Shown in pieces: positions 1-9,000 of a stretch of DNA of 64,000 bases; within the stretch, counting starts at the first letter, position 1; each line of letters starts with the position of its first letter. Under the pieces are notes generated by a model, which saw nothing but the letters and a program-made list of their open reading frames with translations, made no database searches and had not been told where the DNA came from. This DNA comes from SFDP01 sp051653625. Its GTDB lineage: Bacteria > Bacillota > Clostridia > Lachnospirales > Lachnospiraceae. The DNA is taken from assembly GCA_051653625.1 (NCBI GenBank), contig JBOFWM010000063.1, positions 1 through 64,000 on the forward strand. The letters are read 5' to 3'. Made by a program: the position numbers and the translations under genes.

Positions 1-704
1 CTGATGAAAATAAAAATGAAGTAATTGGTGCAACGGTAGAAGTAATAAAAGATTCAACATTTACTGTTTCATTTACTCAAATACCAGAAATACCAACAAC
101 ACCAGGAACGCCAACAACACCAGGAACGCCAACAACACCGGGAACTACAACAACTACAACTACAACAACTACAACAGCAACAACGACTACTATTCTAGAT
201 GAAGAAGTAGCTCTAGCGGGAGCGCCAGTAGCACCAGTAGCACCAGTAGCACCAGCAACACCAGAAGTTATTATTCAAGACGAAGAGATTCCATTAGCAG
301 CAACGCCAGAGGAGGATCCTGAGTTATCTTTAACACCAGAAATAACAATTGAAGAAGAAGAAGTACCATTAGCAGCAGCGCCAATAAAAGCTGCATGGGC
401 AGTATTAAACTTACTTTTAGCAATAGGAACAACACTTGCAAGTATTCTTTTACTTATTACTTATTTTGGTAAAAAGAAAAAAGAAGATGAAACTATAAAG
501 AAAAAAGGAAACGTTAGATTTGTAAGTCTAATTCCAGCAGTTGGATCAATAGTAGCATTTATTCTTACAGAGAATATGGCAAATCCAATGGTATTTATAG
601 ATCAATGGACCATTTTAATGGTATGTATTGCATTGGTTCAAGTAGTGGTATGTTTATATGTAAAGAAAGTAAAAAAAGAAAAAGAAGAAATCGTTAACGC
701 TTAA
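1..704 (+). CDS. Surface protein with Pro/Thr repeats and C-terminal membrane segments (5' truncated)
   Basis: The open frame runs from the window edge (first full codon at base 3) to TAA at 702-704, about 233 residues; the start lies outside the window. The visible protein begins with a short beta-like stretch, then a low-complexity linker (three GTPTTP-like units, a run of Thr, then APV repeats). Three acidic motifs follow, DEEVALA, DEEIPLA and EEEVPLA. After these come three hydrophobic segments, starting roughly WAVLNLLLAIG, VSLIPAVGSIVAF and WTILMVCIALVQ, and a Lys-rich cytoplasmic tail. There is no LPXTG motif, so anchoring is probably through the membrane helices. Function of the missing N-terminal part is unknown. 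It ends at a strong terminator. Confidence 0.75.
   Translation, partial: DENKNEVIGATVEVIKDSTFTVSFTQIPEIPTTPGTPTTPGTPTTPGTTTTTTTTTTTATTTTILDEEVALAGAPVAPVAPVAPATPEVIIQDEEIPLAATPEEDPELSLTPEITIEEEEVPLAAAPIKAAWAVLNLLLAIGTTLASILLLITYFGKKKKEDETIKKKGNVRFVSLIPAVGSIVAFILTENMANPMVFIDQWTILMVCIALVQVVVCLYVKKVKKEKEEIVNA
93..146 (+). repeat. Three tandem 18-bp units in surface protein linker
   Basis: Units at 93-110, 111-128 and 129-146 share the pattern CCAACAACACCAGGAACG; the last differs at two bases. They encode a TTPGT-type linker and continue directly into a Thr-codon run (ACA/ACT) to about 197. Such arrays change length by slippage. Confidence 0.85.
222..257 (+). repeat. Four tandem 9-bp units encoding Ala-Pro-Val
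   Basis: GCACCAGTA-type units at 222-230, 231-239, 240-248 and 249-257, the first and last each with one change. They encode APV repeats in the same linker. Unit length is a multiple of three, so copy-number change keeps the frame. Confidence 0.85.
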
Positions 705-721
705 ATAAAAATTTAACAAAA

Positions 722-759
722 AAGAAGGTGATGCTTTTTATAGCACACCTTCTTTTTTT
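722..759 (+). terminator. Intrinsic terminator of the surface protein gene
   Basis: AAGAAGGTG (722-730) pairs with CACCTTCTT (746-754), with an inner TGC/GCA, followed by a T run. Confidence 0.9.
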
Positions 760-798
760 CAGATTTTATGGATATATTTATTAGGGAAGATAAAACAA

Positions 799-827
799 TT
801 GTATTTAAACTGTTTTTATGATATAAC
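799..827 (+). promoter_or_regulatory. Sigma-A promoter of the EAL protein gene
   Basis: TTGTAT (799-804), 17-bp spacer, TATAAC (822-827), with an extended TG one base before the -10. The ATG at 857 has GAGGG 6 bases upstream. Confidence 0.75.
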
Positions 828-856
828 AAATTATAAACTTATAAAGAGGGTATAGG

Positions 857-3577
857 ATGAAAAAGACGAAGATTCAAAATATTGCAAATGCGCTACTTGG
901 TGTAATTTTATTGTGTATTATTGTAATGGCTTTTGTACGTTATTCTCAAAAAATACAGGTTAATATTGATCAATATGCTACAACAACATTAAATGAATTT
1001 GCAGTATTACAAAAAAATGCTATTTATTCAAAATTAACGTCAAATATGAATTTGTTGAAGAATATTTCTGCTTTATTAGAATCAGAAGATAATACATTTA
1101 CAGAAGCAGTAGACATTTTGCAGAATTCTAAGATAAATCATGAATTTTATCAACTTGCTCTTTTTGATAAAGATGGAATGGTTGCAACTACAGATAATAG
1201 TGAAATAGAAATTTCTTTTGAAGATATTTCATATCAGTTTAATACTCATGAATCAACATTCTATAATCCAATACAATCTAGAATAGATGGTGATTTTATT
1301 TTGACAATGTCGTATCCAGTTTACGATAAAGAGCATCAACAAGTTCAATATGTGCTTGTTGGACTTAATACCTTAGAGGTTTTACAATCTTATATTGAAA
1401 ATACATTTGATGAAAATGGAAATATTGGAGTGCTTAACAGTAATGGAGAACTTATTTTTTCAAATCAGTTAACACAAAAAGATGTGTCTATTCGTCAAAA
1501 TTATTTGAACTATTTTTTTGCAAGAGTAAATACAACATTTACGGAGGAACAACTTTACTCTGAAATAGAAATGAATCGTAGTGGAGTTTTTATGTATAAA
1601 TATGGAGCAAATGAAATATTTTTTCAATATATTCCATTAGAAATTAATGATTGGTTTCTTGTTCTTCATGTTAATAAAAATAGTTTAGCCTCACGTGTAA
1701 ATTTAGGTACAACTGATGCACTCTTATTTTTAGTTATTTTTGGAGTTTGTATATTTATTTTGGCAGGATATATTTATATTGTAAATAATCGTGTTAAAAA
1801 AGAATTATATGATTTAGCATTTTATGATAAATTAACAAAGCTTCCAAATGGTGAAAACTTTCGAATAGAAAGCAATCGTATTCTTGAAAAAAATACAGGA
1901 ACATTATTTTTTTGTATTGTATTTGATATCTGTAATTTTAAACTTATAAATGATCGTTTTGGATCAGCAGCAGGAGATAAAGTATTATGCAGTATTGCTG
2001 ATATTTTAAAAAAAACAATAGATTCTTTTCCAACTGGTATGGCAACGTTAGCAAAATTGCACTCAGATACATTTGTTATTTTAATGCCAACAAGTACGGA
2101 AGGAGGACACGTAACTCATATTTTTTCTTTAATTGAACAAATTCGTACTGCAACAGATTTTATAGGGGATTATAAGCTTGATTTATCGCTTGGAAGATAT
2201 TTTACACAACCAGATGATGCTGCTTCGACAGTATTAGAACGAGCGTTAACGGCACATTCTCATGCGAAAAGAGTTGCTCCAAATCAATTTGTGAATTTTG
2301 ATAATGTATTTATTCGTAGTTTACATACTCGTGCTGATATTTTAAATTCATTTGATGATGCGATTGCAAATGATGAATTTCATATATATTTTCAACCACA
2401 ATTTTCGGCAACTACAAAAAAAATTCAAGGAGCAGAAATTCTTGTGCGATGGATTAAAGATGGTGCAATAAAATATACACCAGATTGTTTTGTTCCAGTG
2501 TTAGAAGAAGCAGGTCGTATTTCGGCATTAGATAGCTATTTACGTGAAAAACTTTGTATTACGATTCGAAAATGGTTAAATGCAAAATTGCAATTACCAC
2601 ATTTTTCAGTTAATGTTTCTCGAATAGAATTAAAGCAACCAAATTTTATACCAGATTTACAAAAACTATTAGACAAATATGATATTTCACCTTCTATGAT
2701 ACATATAGAAGTAACAGAAACTGCGTATATTGGAAATCATGAATATTTAGTGAATAAAATAATAGCGCTCCAAGAATGTGGATTTATGGTAGAAATGGAC
2801 GATTTTGGTAGTGGATACTCATCCTTAAATGTTTTAAAAGATATTCCAATAGACATTATAAAATTAGATATGAAATTTATAGAAGATAGTGCAAATGCAA
2901 CTCGCAGTGGAAATATCTTGAGTTCTGTTGTCCGTATGGCACAAGGAATTCATTTGATTACTATTGCAGAAGGTGTAGAAACAAAAGAACAAGTTGATTA
3001 TTTAGAAAGTATAGGATGTGATTATTTACAAGGTTACTACTTTGCAAAACCAATGTCAGCAGATGATTTTATAGAGATGTTGCAGAACCATCATATTTCA
3101 GCGGAATTACATTCATTAGAAAATCTATCTCCAAATGCATCAGTTGATTTTTGGGATATAAAAACACAAGAAAATTTGGTGTTTAATAGTTTTGTAGGGT
3201 GTGCTTTAATTGTTGAATACTGTAATGATTCTTTGATTGTGCTACGAGCAAATGAAAAGATTTATGAAGTGTTAGGTGTTACAAAAGAACAATTTTCACC
3301 GTTTAATCAAAATATATTTGATAAGATATCGCCTGATTACTTGAGTCGATTTAAAGAGAATGTGTTACAAATTATAGAGACAAAGGGAGAAATTTCCGGG
3401 GAAATTTGTGGGTATCCATTGGGAGAAGAAGTTGGAGTATTGCGTTGGCAAAGTTATACAATACAATATTTATCACAAGCGGGTAATCGTCATATCTTCT
3501 TTTTTCATCTTAGTGATATTACAAAACAAAAAGAGTTAGAACAAAAGTTACAACTCTTAGATATGGATGAAAAATAA
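857..3577 (+). CDS. Membrane EAL-domain c-di-GMP phosphodiesterase with degenerate GGDEF
   Basis: 906 residues. Transmembrane helices at about 9-28 and 286-310 bracket an extracellular sensor of the dCache type. A GGDEF domain follows (about 320-475), but its active-site signature reads HSDTF near residue 401, so diguanylate cyclase activity is unlikely. The EAL domain (about 490-735) keeps the residues expected for catalysis: AEILVRW, NVS, EVTE, MDDFGSGYSS, IIKLD, AEGVET and LQGYYFAKP. A PAS-like segment sits at about 775-895. By family knowledge it should hydrolyse c-di-GMP, with the GGDEF part acting as a regulatory or GTP-binding module. It converges on two diguanylate cyclases, so this locus holds both arms of c-di-GMP turnover. 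GAGGG precedes the ATG. Confidence 0.9.
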   Translation: MKKTKIQNIANALLGVILLCIIVMAFVRYSQKIQVNIDQYATTTLNEFAVLQKNAIYSKLTSNMNLLKNISALLESEDNTFTEAVDILQNSKINHEFYQLALFDKDGMVATTDNSEIEISFEDISYQFNTHESTFYNPIQSRIDGDFILTMSYPVYDKEHQQVQYVLVGLNTLEVLQSYIENTFDENGNIGVLNSNGELIFSNQLTQKDVSIRQNYLNYFFARVNTTFTEEQLYSEIEMNRSGVFMYKYGANEIFFQYIPLEINDWFLVLHVNKNSLASRVNLGTTDALLFLVIFGVCIFILAGYIYIVNNRVKKELYDLAFYDKLTKLPNGENFRIESNRILEKNTGTLFFCIVFDICNFKLINDRFGSAAGDKVLCSIADILKKTIDSFPTGMATLAKLHSDTFVILMPTSTEGGHVTHIFSLIEQIRTATDFIGDYKLDLSLGRYFTQPDDAASTVLERALTAHSHAKRVAPNQFVNFDNVFIRSLHTRADILNSFDDAIANDEFHIYFQPQFSATTKKIQGAEILVRWIKDGAIKYTPDCFVPVLEEAGRISALDSYLREKLCITIRKWLNAKLQLPHFSVNVSRIELKQPNFIPDLQKLLDKYDISPSMIHIEVTETAYIGNHEYLVNKIIALQECGFMVEMDDFGSGYSSLNVLKDIPIDIIKLDMKFIEDSANATRSGNILSSVVRMAQGIHLITIAEGVETKEQVDYLESIGCDYLQGYYFAKPMSADDFIEMLQNHHISAELHSLENLSPNASVDFWDIKTQENLVFNSFVGCALIVEYCNDSLIVLRANEKIYEVLGVTKEQFSPFNQNIFDKISPDYLSRFKENVLQIIETKGEISGEICGYPLGEEVGVLRWQSYTIQYLSQAGNRHIFFFHLSDITKQKELEQKLQLLDMDEK

Positions 3578-3617
3578 AAAATCACCAACATCTACTAAGC
3601 AGATGTTGGTGATTTTT
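3578..3617. terminator. Bidirectional terminator between convergent c-di-GMP genes
   Basis: A perfect 16-bp stem (3578-3593 with 3601-3616), 7-base loop, and A and T runs on either side. It serves the EAL gene on + and the cyclase gene on -. The cyclase stop codon starts inside the loop. Confidence 0.93.
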
Positions 3618-4692
3618 TCTTATAATTTACAACTTTATTGCGCCCTGTATTTTTAGCATTATATAATGCTAAATCTGCTAGTTCTAATAAATTTTCAATA
3701 TGTACGTCTTTAAAATCAGAGTAATTAACATAACCTATGCTTACTGTGCATTTATGCTTCATTTTCATGGTTTCTACATTAGAGCGTATGGTTTCTGTTA
3801 TTTCTTTGTGCTTTAAATCATAATCCCATAAAAAAGCTACAAATTCTTCGCCACCATATCGAAAAAATTTAATATTAAATTGCTTTTCTAGTTCAAGCAA
3901 TGTACGTCCAAAGGAAGAAAGAAATCTATCCCCCATACTATGACCATGAGTGTCGTTATATCTTTTAAAATGGTCAATATCCATCATTATAATACTGCTA
4001 GGTGCATCTACTTGTTGATGATTAATGTCCATAAATAACTCATATAGTTTTCGTCTATTTTTTAATCCAGTTAAAATGTCTGTTTCACGCTCATATTTTA
4101 ATTGTTGTTCTAATTTGAAATAACTTATTTTGATTCCTTGAATAGCATAACCGATAAAAAGACCAACGATAATAAATGCAATAGAATTTATCAAATCCAT
4201 TATAAGTAAATGATGATCTTTTAAGAAAAAAGAGAAGATGGTATGCGTGAGAAAAGCAATTAATTCAAAAACCAACTTGTTCATCAACTTGTCAATATAA
4301 ATAATAGGTAGAATACAAAATATGCCAAGAAGTATTGTAGTTCTATCATGTGGATAAACATATACACTAAGCATAATTCCAAAAAGAACAGCTATAGACA
4401 TTATGTAATATAAACCAATCAGAGGTTTTTTGATAAATACATTTTTTTTATATAAAATAATTAATAATAAAAGTGGTATTTGAGTGAAAGCATAATTTGT
4501 AATTCCTAAAAATGAATTATGTGTAACAAGTGTTGTAAGTATTGTAAAAGGTAAAATAACAGAAAAAATAAAAATAAAACAAGTTAGCATTTTTTGATTG
4601 CTTATATCAATATTTTGCTGAGTTTGATTTATATTGTTTTTCTCATTTTCTAGTAAACAATTAATTTTATCGATAGTTTTTTTTATAAACAT
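3595..4692 (-). CDS. Membrane diguanylate cyclase (GGDEF)
   Basis: 365 residues. The N-terminal half (about 35-195) is a bundle of about six hydrophobic segments with no recognised sensor name. The C-terminal half (about 200-355) is a GGDEF domain with signature YGGEEF near residues 279-284, so it should make c-di-GMP from two GTP. No RxxD inhibitory site is seen just before the signature. It lies 30 bases downstream of a close paralogue and probably forms an operon with it. AAGGAAA precedes the ATG by about 7 bases. The two copies share the same layout and many identical stretches (for example RTTILLG and ERETDILTGLKN), which indicates tandem duplication. Confidence 0.9.
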   Translation of the reverse strand: MFIKKTIDKINCLLENEKNNINQTQQNIDISNQKMLTCFIFIFSVILPFTILTTLVTHNSFLGITNYAFTQIPLLLLIILYKKNVFIKKPLIGLYYIMSIAVLFGIMLSVYVYPHDRTTILLGIFCILPIIYIDKLMNKLVFELIAFLTHTIFSFFLKDHHLLIMDLINSIAFIIVGLFIGYAIQGIKISYFKLEQQLKYERETDILTGLKNRRKLYELFMDINHQQVDAPSSIIMMDIDHFKRYNDTHGHSMGDRFLSSFGRTLLELEKQFNIKFFRYGGEEFVAFLWDYDLKHKEITETIRSNVETMKMKHKCTVSIGYVNYSDFKDVHIENLLELADLALYNAKNTGRNKVVNYKKKSPTSA

Positions 4693-4722
4693 TATTCTAT
4701 TTCCTTTTGCTTTGTAATTGTA

Positions 4723-5817
4723 TTATGTCGATGGATGGGATAATGATGTGTTATATTTAATCACTTGATTGCGTCCATTGTTTTTAGCAGAATATAATGC
4801 GATATCGGCTAATTTAATAGCATTTTCAATATTAAGGATATTAAATTCTGTATAATCAACATAACCAATACTAACAGTACGTTTATGTTCTATAATTAGA
4901 GATTCGACAGTATGTCTTATTACTTCGGCAATTTTAAGTTGTTCATCTTTGAGATGATCCCAAAGAAATGCTGCTATTTCTTCACCACCATATCGATAAA
5001 ATTTTATATTGAATTTACGTTCTAATTCTAGCATAGCATTACCAAAGCAAGAAAGAAATTCATCTCCAACAAAATGACCGTACGTGTCATTGTATTCTTT
5101 GAAATTATCAATATCAATCATAATGGCACAACTTGGTTTGTCAATAATATGTTCTTCTATTTCAACAAATAATTCAAATAATTTTCTTTTGTTTTTTAAT
5201 CCAGTTAAGATGTCTGTTTCGCGCTCGAAGATTAATTGTGTTTCAAGTTCGTAAAAATTTAATTTTGTCTCTTGTGTAACATATCCAATAAAAACACCTA
5301 TAACAATAAATGCAAGAGTATTTGCTGCGTCAATAAAAAGAAAAGAAGAATCCTTAAAAAAGAATGCCAAGATAACATGTGTAATATATCCTAAAAAAAT
5401 AAAACATAATTTTCGTTTTAGATAGTCAATGTATAGTAATGGTAAAATACAAAAAACACCAAGTAAAATAGTGGTTCTATTATGAGGCGAAATATAAATA
5501 CTTAGTATTATTCCAAAAAAAATAGCGATGCTCATTACAATATATAGACCAATCAGAGGATGTTTATTAAAATATCCTTTTTTATATAAAACTATTAAAA
5601 AGATTAAGATAAGTTGAGTGATGACATAATTAAATATTCCATCTGAAGTACTTGGACCAATAATCGAACCCAAAATTGTCAAAGGTAATACAATTGCAAA
5701 AATCATAAGAAAATAGCATAACATATTTTTGTTATATAAGTTAACATTTTGTTCATGTTTTTTTATGATAAAATATTCCCTATCAAAAAAAGAAGTAATT
5801 TTTTTGTATAACGACAT
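4723..5817 (-). CDS. Membrane diguanylate cyclase (GGDEF), paralogue of the next gene
   Basis: 364 residues from the chosen start. The frame opens five codons earlier (5832), but AGAGGA lies inside that extension at the correct distance from the ATG at 5817, so 5817 is the better start. Six or so membrane segments fill the N-terminal half; the C-terminal GGDEF domain has signature YGGEEI near residues 277-281. The last position is Ile rather than Phe, which is tolerated in known cyclases. No RxxD site is seen. First gene of a two-gene minus-strand unit, divergent from the RND exporter gene. Confidence 0.88.
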   Translation of the reverse strand: MSLYKKITSFFDREYFIIKKHEQNVNLYNKNMLCYFLMIFAIVLPLTILGSIIGPSTSDGIFNYVITQLILIFLIVLYKKGYFNKHPLIGLYIVMSIAIFFGIILSIYISPHNRTTILLGVFCILPLLYIDYLKRKLCFIFLGYITHVILAFFFKDSSFLFIDAANTLAFIVIGVFIGYVTQETKLNFYELETQLIFERETDILTGLKNKRKLFELFVEIEEHIIDKPSCAIMIDIDNFKEYNDTYGHFVGDEFLSCFGNAMLELERKFNIKFYRYGGEEIAAFLWDHLKDEQLKIAEVIRHTVESLIIEHKRTVSIGYVDYTEFNILNIENAIKLADIALYSAKNNGRNQVIKYNTSLSHPST

Positions 5818-5930
5818 AATTTTTCCTCTCAAAGTTTAAAAGATTATGTTAGAAATAATTAACATGATAGTAAGATAATATTCTATCATATAATAATACA
5901 AAAATATAGTAAAAATGCTATAAATTTGCA

Positions 5931-5958
5931 TTGACAATTTGCAATTTTTTTATATAAT
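5931..5958 (+). promoter_or_regulatory. Sigma-A promoter of the RND exporter operon
   Basis: TTGACA (5931-5936), 16-bp spacer, TATAAT (5953-5958): both hexamers match consensus. Transcription should start near 5965. Confidence 0.88.
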
Positions 5959-5970
5959 TTAAAGTAATGT

Positions 5971-5986
5971 CCGACTGGTCGGTCGG
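5971..5986 (+). promoter_or_regulatory. TetR-type operator just downstream of the RND promoter
   Basis: CCGACTGGTCGG (5971-5982) is a palindrome with 5-bp arms and a 2-bp centre, and GTCGG occurs again at 5982-5986. GC-rich CCGAC/GTCGG arms are typical of operators for TetR-family regulators. It starts about 6 bases after the predicted transcription start, so bound repressor would block initiation or escape. The TetR gene at 10050 is the obvious candidate. Confidence 0.7.
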
Positions 5987-6014
5987 AAAAAGAAAAGAAG
6001 AAAAGAGAATAAAT

Positions 6015-9000
6015 ATGATTTCAAAATTTAGTGTAAAAAAACCATATACAATCTTAGTTGGTGTAGTGATGATTATTATTTTAGGTATTGTTTCATTTAT
6101 GAGAATGACTACAGATTTACTTCCTAATATTAATCTTCCTTATGTTATTGTGATGACTACATATGTTGGTGCAAGTCCTGAAACAGTAGAATCAGTAGTG
6201 ACTCAACCCATTGAATCATCTATGGCAACGGTTAGTAATATTGAAGGATTGAATTCTGTTTCAAATGAAAATTATTCCATGGTAATCATGGAATTTTCAC
6301 AAAATGCAAACATGGATTCTGTATCATTAGAAATCAGAGAAAATCTTGATCAATTAAAATCAATATGGGATGATGCGGTGGGAAATCCAGTAATCATGAA
6401 GATTAATCCAGATATGATGCCTGTAATGGTTGCCGCAGTAGGGGTAGAAGGTATGACAAATGCTCAAATAAGTGAGTATGCAACAAGTTATATTATCCCG
6501 GAATTAGAAAGCATTGAGGGGGTTGCTAGTGCTACTGCTAGTGGATTAATTGAAGAAAGTGTCCATGTTTTAATAAGACAAGATAAAATTGATGCTATTA
6601 ATTTAAATGTGTTTGGCTCTATCGATAGAGAAATAGATGAATCCCTTAAAGAACTTCAAGATGGTAAAAAAGAAATTGCAGAGGGCTGGGATGAAATTAA
6701 TAATAATATAGCAGAGCTTGCAGAATCTAGACAAAAAATTACAGAGGGATTACAAGAAATTACTGATGGAAAAGCAGATTTAGCTAGTGGAAAAGCAGAA
6801 TTAGAATCTCAAAAAACAAATGCAATTGATCAAATTGCATCTGGATCAACAAAATTAATTGATGCAAAATCTCAAATCGTTTCTGGAAAAACTCTTTTAT
6901 CTGCAAATATTATGCAAATGGAACAAGGTTTAGCACAAGCAGAAGAAGGGAAATCTGGATTAGAGCTTGCACTTGGTGGATTGGATCAGATGGCAACTGC
7001 AATAAATATGATAATAAGTAATAATACAGGTGATTTTGCGGTACAGGCACGAGCAAACATACTAGATCCAAGTATCCGCACTACACTTACTCAATTAGGA
7101 GTGACACATACAGATGATACAACATTAGCAGAGTTGACAGCTACAATTCACATTGTAAAAGCAGGATATGAAAGTCAACGTGGAGAGTTGAATGTAACAA
7201 TAGAAGGGTTAGTGGAATCACTTGCACAGCTGAAAGCGCAATATGCAGAGCTTGAAATTCAAGAAAAGCAAGTAGATGAGGCATTAACAGAACTTACAAA
7301 GGGTCAACTTGAAGCAGCATCAGGATTTGGTAGTGGAGAAGCTCAACTTGCATTTGGAGAAACACAATTAGAAAGTGCGAAAACACAATTAGAAAGTGCA
7401 GAAGAGCAAATTGAAAGTGGAGAAGAGCAAATTAATACTGCAAAAGATCAGTTGCGTGATGCAGAAGCACAAATTAAAGATGCAGAAGAACAAATAGAAG
7501 AAGCAAGAGAAGATGCTTATATGAATGCAAATATGACAGGTGTTCTTACTGTAGAGATGGTTAGTTCCTTGCTAATGGCACAAAACTTTTCTATGCCAAG
7601 TGGATATGTAACAGAAGATGGAGTGGATTATTTAATTCGTGTAGGGAATAAGCCAGAAACGGTAGAAGAATTATTAACATTGCCGCTTCTTAATTTAAAT
7701 ATGGATGGTGTAGACATCATTACACTTGCTGATGTTGCAGATGTATTTATGACGGATAACGCAGATGAAGTGTATACAAATGTAAATGGTAATCCTGGAG
7801 TTATGATTAGTATTCAAAAACAAACTGGATATTCGACAGGAGACGTATCGGATAAGCTAGCTGATCGTTTTAAAGAATTAGAAAGAAAGAATAGTGACTT
7901 ATCTTTAATTGCGTTAATGGATCAAGGAATTTATATAGATTTAGTTATGAATTCTATTTTAAATAACATAGTTTTTGGTGGAGTATTAGCAATTCTTGTT
8001 TTATTATTGTTTTTAAAAGATATACGACCAACCTTAGTAATAGCATTTTCTATTCCAGTTAGTTTAGTTGCTGCTATAGTTTGTATGTATTTCAGCGGTG
8101 TAACTTTAAATATTATTTCATTATCAGGTCTAGCGTTAGGAATAGGTATGCTTGTGGATAATTCTATTGTTGTAATTGAAAATATTTATCGATTGCGACA
8201 TGAGGGACATTCTATGAGAGACGCTGCTATTATGGGTTCTAAGGAAGTGGCAGGAGCAATTATTGCTTCAACACTCACTACGGTTTGTGTTTTTCTGCCA
8301 ATTGTTTTTACAGAAGGGCTAACAAGGCAATTATTTGTTGATATGGGATTAACCATTGCATTTTCTTTAGGAGCTAGTTTAGTAATAGCATTAACGGTTG
8401 TTCCGGCCATGGCTTCTGTATTGTTAACTACAACGAAAGAACAAAAAGCGACTAAATTAGGCGATAGGATTATGAATGGTTATGAAAAAGCATTAAGAGT
8501 TGTGCTGTCTTTTAAACCAATTATACTAATAGCGGTTGTAGTGCTTTTTATAAGTAGCATTTTTGCTGCATTGTCAAATGGTACGGCATTTATGTCAGAT
8601 ATGGATAGTAATCAATTTTCTATGACAATAACAACACCGGATGGGTCTACTTTAAAGGAGACTGGTGATATAACAGATGAAATTGTTGATCGAGTAATGC
8701 AATTGCCAGATATTGTAGATGCGGGAGCAATGACAGGTGGTTCTTCCACTATGATGGGAATGGGTTCAAGTGATAGTACGACAGTGACTACAATTTATCT
8801 AACAACATTGGAGGAAAAAAGTAAAACAAATGAAGAATTAGCAAACGATATTAGAGACTTATTAGCAGACATAGAAGCTATTGAACTTGAAATTACAACA
8901 TCTTCAATGGATATGTCTATGTTAACAGGAAATGGTGTGAGTATAGAAGTGCGAGGGAGAGAAATAGATACCTTGCAAACCATTGCAATGGATATTGCAA

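Noticed and set aside
93..257. Possible CRISPR-like array
   Set aside because: Tandem units have no spacers and lie inside an open frame encoding a Pro/Thr linker.
8186..8410. Minus-strand frame inside the RND exporter gene
   Set aside because: No ribosome site, and codon pattern is the mirror of the exporter gene; treated as a shadow.
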